DNA from: Aselliscus stoliczkanus
Lineage: Eukaryota; Chordata; Mammalia; Chiroptera; Hipposideridae
Length of the DNA stretch: 64,000 bases
Reading direction: 5' to 3'
NCBI GenBank assembly: GCA_033961575.1
Contig: CM066737.1
Span: 66,360,771-66,424,770, forward strand
In this document: positions 45,780 through 55,099 of the stretch, piece after piece
Layout: the number at the start of each line of letters is the position of its first letter
How positions within the stretch are numbered: the stretch's first letter is position 1
Translations under genes and position numbers: made by a program
The notes under the pieces: generated by a model
The model's database searches: none
Told to the model about the DNA's origin: nothing
Seen by the model: the letters and a program-made list of their open reading frames with translations, nothing else

Positions 45780-46040
45780 TGTAATAGGAGTAAGCATTCA
45801 CTCCATTTCCTTGTAGCTATGCAGTACCTGTAGTGCCCCCTACTGTGAATGGAGTGTATTTCCCCACCTCATTGATGTTGGGGTTGGCCATGTGACTTGT
45901 TTTGGCCAGTGGAATGTTTATCAATGTGACATAGCAGAAATTTTAAATATGCTTTCATGGTTTGGCTTGCTCTTTTTCACTCCTGTGGTCTTCCATGAGA
46001 AGCATGTATTCCAGGTAGTTATTGTCACACTAGACTAAGC
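45780..46040 (+). mobile_element. Old mammalian repeat, unnamed
   Basis: The text 'ggccatgtgacttgttttgg' followed by 'ccagtggaatgtttatcaat' is a familiar old mammalian repeat, but I cannot give its name with confidence. Confidence 0.4.
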
Positions 46041-46640
46041 TCCAAATGAAAAATGGAGCAGATCTGAATGCAATCTGTAGCCTATATCCAGGACAGGTTT
46101 CGTGGGTATATTACCTTGCAATATTCTCCTGCCGTTATTTTGAAAATGGTAATAATTTTATTTTTGAACTTACGTTTTGAACTGAAATCTAATTGGATAG
46201 TGGAGCATACACATGATCATAGGAGATACCCTGGGCTGGGCAGCAGTGTGCACATGCCAGGACGTAGGCCCACAGGCATGACAGGAAGTGTGCATACCAA
46301 GAAGTTGGCTTGGCCTCTGGTGCTGGCATGGCTGCAGGAATCTGAAGGAGTAGCCAGGCTGGGATTGGACCCAGGCTGGGATTGGACCCAGATTACTGGT
46401 GACGATGGCTGCAACAGCCCCAGAAGCAGCAGCAGTGACAGTAGCTGTGAGAAAGAAGTGAGCTTTTGCATGGGGACATCATGCACCTATGTTGGGAGGC
46501 TGGCTGCTTGTCCATTGTGGGAACTGGCCTCCGTGGCATCTACATGGATATTAACTCCCCAGCCTGAGTGCTGGAACAGGAACTGCCAGGGTGCAGGCAG
46601 TAAACTTTGTCAGTATATTATTACAAAAGCGTACACATGA
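46041..46640 (+). other. GC-richer block with a 190-codon frame and a 17-bp duplication
   Basis: A plus-strand frame runs from 46068 to 46640. Its product has no recognised domain: a hydrophobic start, a Ser/Asp-rich SSSSDSSCEKE stretch, scattered Cys and Trp. The unit ccaggctgggattggac occurs twice in tandem around 46356-46390. GC content is clearly above the flanks. It could be an old repeat's 5' region, a processed pseudogene fragment or chance; I give it no function. Confidence 0.25.
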
Positions 46641-47859
46641 ACATAGTAATAAAGCATATCAGAGAGTTATTAGAATTCATCAATGAATGTATAATCCCTG
46701 GTTTTGAAAACTGCTGCAACATTGCAAAGCAAATATCCACAGGCTTAGAAATTGAAATTAAATTTAAAGATCATTGCATAAGATGGAAAGTACATTATTT
46801 TTATATGAAGCTTAAAATAAACAAGTTATTAATGAGAAAGATAATTTTAAAATTATGTTTTCCTTGTAATTGAAAACATAGCAATAGAATGTATTAAAAA
46901 ATAGTTTGAATTATATGCACACCATGAAACCACTTTTGCTTTTGTGTATGAACTCAGGAAGCTATAGAAAGTCAGAGGACACTATAAAATCACATTGCAT
47001 GAATTTACATTTAAATTTAAATTCAAATTTACACATAACTGGTTTGTATATAGAGTTAAATATTTTTAGAAAAATAATTGTGCAAAAATCATAGTCTCTA
47101 GATACACCAAAATTTATATTTCCAAAAATTTGGTCAGAAGTCTATCCTTGTGTTTTCACAGCCTATAAAGTATTCTTAACAACACCAGTAACAGTTAGGT
47201 CAGCAAAAATGTCCTTCTCAAAATGAAACGAGTCATAATTTATTTGCAGTCTTGCATTTGCCAAAAGCAACAGACGTTACTGTCAATTATATCAATTGAA
47301 TTGAATTTTCTAAAAGTATGCATTTTGATGATCTAATAAATATATTTGCAGAATGGTGACCCAAAAATAACCTATGATTAATAAATATATAAAACTAGCA
47401 AAGCCTTATTATTTACTATATTATATACAATTATGATGACAAAATACTGTTTTGCATTTGTAAGATAATGTTGTAACTCATGTATCACTGTTAATCCTAT
47501 TGCATTTCATAAGTAGTAAAATATCTTTAAAAGGCTTTATATTTTCTTACCTTTAATGGCACTTTTCCCCTGGTGTTTGAAGAAGGAGTCTTGCATTTTC
47601 ATTTTGCACTAGCTCTATAAATTATTCTACCTATACATGTCAAACCAACCCACAGCCTGTGGCAGCATACCCTTAGCCAATGCAGACCTGTGAACAAGAA
47701 AAAAATAAGTAAAAATAACTGAGAGTTTGAAATTGTTGTATATGCAACATTGTCTCAGAAATTACTGACTTGATATAAGTGTTTTAAAGGTTTCTGCTGT
47801 GAGTGTGTCTGTTTCTCCTGGCATTTCCTATAGTGTCTCCTCTCTGAAAGTGGTTGCTG
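46641..47859. other. Repeat-poor AT-rich interval
   Basis: No named repeat and no credible gene. Frames up to 88 codons are AT-driven. Confidence 0.45.
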
Positions 47860-48500
47860 CGTTTAATGGATTTGGGCTTGAATTATATTTGCTCTGCTAT
47901 CAGGACTGTAACTATTGCTTTCTCATTGCCTAGGATACCGTTGCCATCACTTTATTGTTAGCTTCTCTGAATTACTTTCCTAAGTGGGTTTCTTATACAT
48001 ATAGAGTTGCATTATTTTCCTTTGTAAACCAGTCTGGAAATGCTTTTAATAGGTGAGTTAAGCCAATTTACATTTACCAATTTGTCTAATACATTTGATT
48101 TCAACAAAGTCATATTATTTTGTTATATGTGCATTATCTGTTTGCTATTTTTTTTCTCATGCTGTCTTGTTTCTTTCCTCTTTTTAAATATTTGTTTTGT
48201 ATCTACAAAGGGCTATTTTTTTTTCTTGCAGTAACCTGTATATATACAAATTTTATAATGCCTTTTGACCCCTTGGCTTGTCAGCTTTAACTTACATCTT
48301 TTGATTTCCATCTACTACATAGGAAAAAAAATCAGTGGACTTACAGTTTTCCTTTCTCCATTCTTTATCCTTTTATTGTTTCAGTTCATTATTTCTTCTG
48401 TCAGAACATATAACATATACATGTACTATTCTTACACACTTACCTGCACATTTGTATCTGCAATCTTCACTCAACAGTCTCTCTGATGAAGTTTTCCCAG
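47860..48500 (-). mobile_element. Ancient L1 5' ORF2 fragment
   Basis: Antisense L1 endonuclease-region order: 'gtgggtttcttatacatata', 'aaccagtctggaaatgcttt', 'ataggtgagttaagccaatt', 'tacatttaccaatttgtcta'. Very diverged. Confidence 0.55.
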
Positions 48501-48526
48501 TCATTTCTTGGTTTCAAAAATATAGT

Positions 48527-49008
48527 TGTATTAATTTCCCATGGTTGCCATAACAAATTACTGCAATCTAAGTGGCTAAAAAACAACAGAAATTTATTTT
48601 CCCACAGTTCTGGAAGCTAAAAGTCCAAATTCAAGATATCTGTAGAGTTGGCTTCTTGTGAAGGTCCTGAGCAAGAATCTGTTCCACGCCTCTCTCCTAG
48701 CTTCTGGTATTGCCAGCAATTCTTGGCCTGGCTTGGCTTGTAGACACAATTCCCCAATGTCTGCCTTCATCTTCACATGACATTCTCCCTTTGCTGTGCC
48801 TATGTCTGTTCTCCTCTTATAACAAGGACACAGTCATTTTGGATTATGGCCCACTCTAATTTATTATGACCTCATCATAACTGGATTATATTTCCATTGG
48901 CTCTATTTTCAAATAAGGTCACATTCACAGGTACTGGGAGTTTGGATTTCATATATATTATGGGGATTTCATATATAATTGAATTTCATATATAATTCAA
49001 CACAATAG
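48527..49008 (+). mobile_element. MLT1-type LTR
   Basis: Clear order of an MLT1-like MaLR LTR: TG start 'tgtattaatttcccatggtt', 'gccataacaaattactgcaa', 'acaacagaaatttattttcc', 'cagttctggaagctaaaagt', 'cctctctcctagcttctggt', 'ccttcatcttcacatgacat', 'aataaggtcacattcacagg', ending near 'aattcaacacaa'. Three near-copies of 'ggatttcatatata' occur at 48944-48995. Confidence 0.7.
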
Positions 49009-49264
49009 TCTTTTAGTAGGTTCCTCAAGAAGAGTTTATGAATACAGTATACCTTGAGCTCTTATATATTTAAATCTATTTTTCTATAGACTTCATACTT
49101 GAAATACAGTGTGGTAGGGTTAAAATATTTGACTCATATTTTTTTGTGTTTCTTGAAGATGTTCCATCATTGTCTTTCTTTGTGTATCACTGTATATCAA
49201 GCTGATGCCAACGTCATTATCTTCTGTAAGTGATTTTCTTGGAGTCTAAAAGGATTTATTAATC

Positions 49265-50090
49265 ATTAAATTTTTTAAAAAGACTTGTTAAGAAATATAG
49301 CTAACATACAATATTATATCAGTTTCTGGTGTACACCATAGTTGTTCAACATTTACATACCTATAGAAGTGATCATCATGATAAGTCCAGTAACTATCTG
49401 ACACCATACCACACTATCATGATATTATTGACTATATTCTCCATGCTGTACATTACAACCCCATGACTTATTTGTTTTATACCTGGAAATTTGAACCTTT
49501 ATTCCCCTTCATCTTTCTCCCCCCTTTTTAATTTTTCAATTACTGTTAACATTTGATATTATTTTGTATTAAGTTTAGGTGTATACCACAGTGGTTAGGC
49601 ATTTGTATAATTTAAGAGTAGTCCCCCTGAATAGTCCGGTACTCACTTGGCACTATACATAGTTATTACCATATTATTAACTATATTATCTATACCTTAA
49701 TTTACACCCCATGACTATTTTTGTAACAACCAATTTATACATCTTAATCCCTTCACCTTTATCACCCTGTCCCCCAACCCCCATCCTATCAGCCCCATAA
49801 ATCTAGTACCCATCTGACACCATACATAGTTATTACAATATTATTGATTGTACTCTTTTGTGCTATACCCTACATCCCCATGACTACTTTGTAACAACCA
49901 AGTTGTACTTCTTAATCCCTTCTTTTTCAGCCACCCCCCGCAACCCTCCTCCCATCTTGCAACCATCAAAATTTTTTCTTTATTTATGAGTATGTTTCTG
50001 TTTTGTTTGTTTATTTTGTTTAGATTCCACACATAAGTGAAATCACATTGCATCTGTCTTTCTCTGTCTGACATACTTCATTCAGCACAA
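49265..50090 (-). mobile_element. L1-D 3' UTR with three repeated modules
   Basis: Modules at about 49320-49500, 49575-49760 and 49795-49960 share 'tacccatctgacaccataca'-like, 'tagttattacaatattatt' and 'ccccatgactactttgtaac' segments. The middle and right ones are closest to each other. Confidence 0.75.
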
Positions 50091-50577
50091 TATGTTCCAG
50101 GTCCATTTATGCCACTGCGGATGCCAAAAGCTCATTCCCTTCCATGACCGAGCAATATTCCATTGTATATATGTACCATGTCCTTTTTATCCACTCCTCC
50201 TTGGAGGACACCCAGGCTGTCTCCACATCGTGGTGATTGTAAACAATGCTGCAATGAACATATGGATGCACATGTCCCCTCAAAGTAGTGTTTGGGTTTC
50301 TTTGGATAAATACACAAAAGTGGAACTATTGGGTCCTTCTTTGTCTCTTGTTATAGCTTTTGTTTTAAAGTCTATTTTGTCTGGTATAACTATTACTACC
50401 CTAGCTTTTTTTGTTGTTTTTTTCCATTTCCATTTTCATGAAATATCTTTTTCCATTCCTTCACTTTCAGTCTGTGTGTATCTTTGAATCTGAAGCGAGT
50501 ATCTTGTAGGCAGCATATATAAGGGTTTTGTTTTTTTATCAATTCAGCCACTCTATGTTTTTGATCAAAGCATTTAA

Positions 50578-51000
50578 TTAATTGACTTTGAAGTTTTCAG
50601 TCATTATTTCTTCGAATGGATTCTTAATCCCTTGATTTCTCTCTTCTCCTTCTGGTACCCCTGTGATGCGCTTGTTGGTATGCTTCATGTTGTCCCAGAG
50701 GTCTCTTAAATTATCTTCACTTTTTAAAAGTATTTTTTCCTTTTGCTGTTCCAATTGGGTACTTTCTGCTACCTTGTCTTCTAAATTGTTGATTCGATCC
50801 TCTGCTTCATCTCTCCAACTGGTGACCCCTTCTAGTGCATTTTTCACTTCAGTTATTGTATTCTTCACTTCTGACTGGTTCTTTTTTTATGATTTCTATG
50901 TCCTTTATTTATGTTTGCTATCTTAGTGAAAACTTTTTGAAATTCTAACTAAGTTCTTTGAGCATCCTTATAACCATTGTTTTGAACTCTGTCTCTGGGA
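50578..51000 (-). pseudogene. L1-D ORF1, C-terminally deleted
   Basis: A 96-codon minus frame (50868-50578) reads KNALEGVTSWRDEAEDRINN, LEDKVAESTQLEQQKEKIL, the coiled-coil stalk of L1 ORF1p, then ITGVPEGEERNQGIKN and EEIMTENF before the deletion. The RNA-binding C-terminal half is gone, so this copy could not make functional ORF1p. Confidence 0.88.
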
Positions 51001-51079
51001 AGTTGCTTGCCTCCATTTTGTTTAGTTATTTTTCTGGAGTTTTCGCTTCTTCTTTCATTTGGGCCATATTTCTTTGTTT

Positions 51080-52465
51080 CCTCATTTTGGCTGCTTCTCT
51101 ATGTTTTTTTACATCTCCCAGGCTTGGCCAGGTGTCCTTATGTAGTAGGTCTCATGTGGGGCCCAGTGGCACAGTTTCCCTGGTCACCTGATCCAGGTGC
51201 TTCAGGGGTGTCCATTGTGTGGGTTGTGTGTGCCTTCCTGTTATGGTTGAGTCTTGATTGCTATGGGCACCTCAGTGGGTACGCTTGACCCTCAGACTCA
51301 TTGGCTGTGGGATTTGGCCATGTCCACAGCTTACAGGCTGTTTGGCCTGCAGTGGGATTTTCCTGAGAGGGCTTTGGTGCCTGTTGAGACTGCCCTTTGT
51401 GTGTGCCACTTGTGGAGCTAATTGGGTGACACTCTGCTGTGGTCTGAAGCCAAGCTCCAAGTATATGGGTTCTGGGGCCACTTAGGAGGGACTCTGGTGC
51501 AGGCCCGGGTCACTCACTGCCTGTGACCAGCTGGGGAGAACCTGGCAGGAGTTACAAAGTGATCCACACTTGGTAGCTGCCTGTATTGGAGCTAATGGCA
51601 TCTGGGAGAGGCTACACTGCAAACTGAGGATGTCTGCCACAAGCAGCAGGCCTGGGATAGCTCTCAAAAATCCAGGACACTCCAGGACCTGGTACTGCCT
51701 GCTGCCACTTGCTGGTTCCGGTAAGGTTCCACAGCCATTAAATCTTCCTGTGGTATGGAGCTGGGTGAAGTGGGGTTTCAATGAGTCAGCAGTGTGTGGA
51801 GCAGCAGAGCTCACCAGGGCAATCAGATTCAGATTTGTCCTGTGGGAGTGGGCTGAACACAGGAAAGATTGTGCCCACCTGCTGGATGCTAGGGAGGCAA
51901 ACCTCACACAGGACAAATGGTGACTATCTTCCAGTTCACACCTCAAAACCACACACCTCAGTCTGCCCGCGTATGTCTCCAATGCCCCCTGAGTCACCGT
52001 CCCTCCTCTGGAGCCAAAGGTGAGTGCCCGTGAGTAAATGTATCTGTGCTGAGGCCGTTTAAGAGGACAGCTGGGTTTCCCGCTGCCTTCCATCCCACCC
52101 GGATGGTCGGAATCCCCAGTGTTTTTCACAGAAGGATGCTGTGGACATCTGCCATCAGTACTCTGGTCTGGGGAGTCTGATTGCGGGGGCTGGGGTATTG
52201 CTCTCCTTTTGGGGGAACCTCTGTGGCTGAGATATCACTTCCAATTTGCATTCACCACAAGGGAGGTTTGGGGTCCATTCCATGCCTCCACCCTTCCTAC
52301 CAGTCTCAACGTGGCTTACTCTTTATATCCTTTGTTATAAAACTTCTGTTCAGCCAGACTTCAGATGGTTCTCCAGGTTGATTGTTCTATAATTTAGTTG
52401 TAATTTTAATATGTTCATGGAAGGATGCAGGCACAGCATTTATCTACTCCACCATCTTGGATCAT
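51080..52465 (-). promoter_or_regulatory. L1-D 5' UTR
   Basis: GC-richer non-coding region homologous to the L1-A and L1-C 5' UTRs, starting antisense at 'ctactccaccatcttggat'. A 215-codon minus frame (52129-51482) is the longest open frame of the window, but it lies in a LINE 5' UTR and has no recognisable domain. Confidence 0.8.
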
Positions 52466-52496
52466 GCTCCATTCATTATATTTTAATAGTTTAGTA

Positions 52497-52576
52497 TCAG
52501 GTTGTCGGAAAAGTCATGACGCATTTTTGCAACAAAAAACAGAAAAAAATACATCATGATTTTTCTGACAACCCAA
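52497..52576. mobile_element. 80-bp MADE1-like mariner MITE
   Basis: Exactly 80 bp between TA dinucleotides. Left end tcaggttgtcggaaaagtca, inverted right end ttgggttgtcagaaaaatca. Primate MADE1 is also 80 bp, palindromic and TA-flanked, with TTAGGTTGGTGCAAAAGTAA ends. This copy has the same design but different ends. Confidence 0.88.
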
Positions 52577-52689
52577 TAGTATACATTTTGAATTGACCAT
52601 TCTGGCTCTATTTTCCCAGGTGTTCTTTGTTTTGTTTTGTTTTGTTTTTTTGCTTGTTTCTTTTTCTATGTAGATTCAAGTATTCTTTT

Positions 52690-52757
52690 ATTTCTGGAAA
52701 TTATTTGAAATACATATGTATACATATATATTATAATATATAATATATATATATATA
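52690..52757. repeat. (TA)-rich low-complexity stretch
   Basis: Irregular TATA runs, best part at 52730-52757. No further meaning seen. Confidence 0.7.
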
Positions 52758-52794
52758 GTTTATGTTTCACTGTGACAGTAAGACTTGAGAATTC

Positions 52795-53020
52795 AGAGTT
52801 TTATATGAGTTAGAATTTTATTTCTCTGTCTTATAACAGTCCAGAGGTGAGCTAAAAGTGGTGGTTCTCCCACATTTTAGCATGGAGCTTCCATCTCTGA
52901 GTCCCAAGTAGCTGCTCCAATTGCTGGCATTTCCCAGCTTGTAAGAAAATGAAATGATAAAGAGAACAAACAATTTCCTTATTAAAGAGGTAACCCAGAA
53001 GTTGCACACATCACTTTTTT
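52795..53020 (+). mobile_element. Old mammalian repeat, unnamed
   Basis: 'aattttatttctctgtctta', 'aacagtccagaggtgagcta' and 'acccagaagttgcacacatc' belong to a common old mammalian repeat also present at 54690-55090 and 63083-63480. Family name not assigned. 53021-53645 beyond it shows nothing I recognise. Confidence 0.5.
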
Positions 53021-53649
53021 CACCCATACTTGACTACAAATGAGATTGGAAATGAGTTATCTATGTGGATGGTAATTTTCACTGATAAAACTTGGGGATT
53101 CTATTATTTAAAAAAAAAGAAAGATAGAATGGATCAGTGAGACCCGGCCAATCTCATACAGAGAATGTGTGTGTGGTAAACCCCAACTTCACTTATTGTT
53201 AATTGGCAGAAAATGCAGGCACTAATGGCTCATTTCATGTGATCGACCTCTGCTAGGGCTTTATCTTCTGGGAGACTAGAGTTGTGTGTGTTTGGTTAGA
53301 GCAGTAATTATTAGTGAGAAAGGAGGATAGTATAGTGGAAGAACTCTTTTAGGTAATTTGCTGCTTGCCTAACCTATTTTAAAACTTCTTTTCTGTTGTG
53401 GCAGTTTGGTTAACTGAGTCTTGGAATCCTTCCTCACATTATGAGTCTACAGTAATACATCTCTATTTAGCAAGCAGCCTATTGGGGTAAGTCCTTGGGA
53501 TAGCTGTCCTCGATAAGTGTGAGGGAGGAAGATTTTATGAGGGTGAGGCATTAATGAAAATCAGTTTCTTGTTACCCTGCTAGTTGCCATAAAGCCTACT
53601 CTTGCAATTAGAAGTTTTGGACTTTTCTATGGTATTGTCGTTGTTGTTG

Positions 53650-54279
53650 TTTTTAAAGATTTTATTGGAGAATTGGGGGAAGGGAACAGTGTTGGGGAAT
53701 TGGGGGAGGGGACCAGCTAAGTTGTTCTTCAATCTTCGTAGTGGAGGGCTCCAGTCGCCATCTGGCTTTCTGTCGGCAGCTTGTGGCCTCTAAGCTCAAG
53801 GTGCTGTGTTCAATCTTAGTTGTGGGTGGGCGTAGCCACCATCCCACGCAGGAGTTGAACCAGCAGCCTTGTTGTTAAGAGTGCACGCTCTATCCTCTGA
53901 ACCATCTGGGCAGCAGCTCAGAGCAAGGTACCAAGTTCAGTCTTAGTTACAGGTGGGTGTAGCCACCATCCCATGCGGGAGTCGAATCCGACAGCCTTGT
54001 TGTTAAGAGTGCACGCCCTATCCACTGAGCCATCCGGGCGGCAGCTCAGCTCAAGGTGCCGAGTTCAATCTCAGTTGCTGGTGGGCGTAGCCCACCATTG
54101 AACAGGCAATCTTGTTTTATAGTAGCTGAACCGTCCTGCCACCTGTTGGCAGCTCAGTGACAGCTCAGCTAGGGTGTAGGGTTCACCGGCCCATGTGGGA
54201 ATTGAACCGGCAGCCGTGTTGCTCAGAGCACGTACTCTAAGCCAACGCTTAACCAACTGAGTCACTCGGCTCGCCCCTG
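53650..54279 (-). mobile_element. Composite SINE with four tRNA-like modules
   Basis: Minus strand. The tail at the left has AATAAAATCTTTAAAAA and doubled CCCC-rich blocks, then the VES-like segment 'aagattgaagaacaactt'. Moving right there are four tRNA-like heads at about 53850-53914, 53977-54044, 54091-54145 and 54197-54279. Each has a B-box-like block (GGTTCAACTCC, GGATTCGACTCC, a degenerate one, GGTTCAATTCC) and three carry A-box-like 'ATGGCTCAGTGGATAG' text. Three homologous linkers of about 55 bp ('ggtgggcgtagccaccatcc') alternate with them. Total about 630 bp. It shares only the tail with the long SINEs here. Confidence 0.85.
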
Positions 54280-54398
54280 TTTTTTTTGTTTTGTTTCGTT
54301 TTGTTTCGTTTTGTCACTGGCCCTCATCTGTGGGACCCGAACCGGGGCTGCTGATCTTCCCAAGCCAGCACTTAACCAGCGCCACTTGGCTGGTCCCC
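54280..54398 (-). mobile_element. Short head-only SINE next to the composite
   Basis: (TTTTG)n-rich tail, hinge and head ending 'cacttggctggtcccc'. It was inserted in the short ctgtt/ctgttg repeat at the right boundary of the composite SINE. Confidence 0.87.
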
Positions 54399-54689
54399 TG
54401 TTGTTTTTTTAATCTTAAAGGAAATCAGCCTAATTATGTCTCAGGTCAGGGAGCTGGGCTTTGCTTTTTGTTGTGGATTTATCAATAGTGATTGGATTTT
54501 CCCTTTATTTATTATGATTTGTTTTATTTACTTTTTATTTGTAAAATATTTCAACATACCAAAAAGTAATCTGTTTTGTGTTTTTCCAAAATGTCCTCCA
54601 ATTTTCTGGATCTTTTGGGTATCCTTCCTTGTTTTTCAGTTCTATGACTGTTTTACCTGATTTTTATCCTTTACAGTGGTGGCTTATCA

Positions 54690-55090
54690 GTTAGGAATAG
54701 GTTTAGCTACGAATAACAGCAATCCAAAATAACAGTGGCTCAAACAACATAGAAATTTATTCTTTTTCACATGAACAAAATTTAGAGGTAAGCAATGCAG
54801 GGCTGACATTGTGGTTCCATGATCACAGGGGACTCCAGCTCTTTCTATCTCTTTTCTCTAACCTTCTCAAAGTATGCCTTCTATTTCATGGTTCAAGATA
54901 ACTGGTTCTGCCCAGCTGTCATATCTGGATTCTATCCAGCAGAAAGGTAGAAGTGGTAAACAAGGGCACATATTATATTACATTCCACTAGCTAGATCTT
55001 TGGCCACAGTGAGTTACAATAGTGACTCAAAAATGTACCTAACTCAAAAGTAGGGGTTCTATTACCAGGGAAGAAGGGAAAGTAGATATT
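54690..55090 (+). mobile_element. Old mammalian repeat, unnamed
   Basis: 'aacagtggctcaaacaacat', 'agaaatttattctttttcac', 'gggactccagctctttctat' and 'attccactagctagatcttt'-type text, the same class as 52795 and 63083. Confidence 0.5.
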
Positions 55091-55099
55091 GGAAGACAA

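Larger units (their letters stand above)
49265..52465 (-). mobile_element. L1-D: doubly deleted LINE-1 with both ends
   Basis: Minus strand. From right: 5' UTR (52465-51080), ORF1 N-terminal half (about 51000-50590), then a first jump at about 50590 from ORF1 (..IMTENF) into the ORF1/ORF2 boundary region, a partial endonuclease (50580-50345), a second jump at about 50330-50340 to the ORF2 C-terminal part (50330-50090), and a 3' UTR with three related modules (50090-49265). The second jump is the junction shared with L1-C and L1-E. Total about 3.2 kb, so roughly half a full L1 is missing, yet both termini are present. Confidence 0.88.

Noticed and set aside
51482..52129. 215-codon minus-strand frame, the longest in the window
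   Set aside because: Lies wholly within the L1-D 5' UTR, has no domain, and homologous 5' UTRs of L1-A and L1-C do not keep it open.
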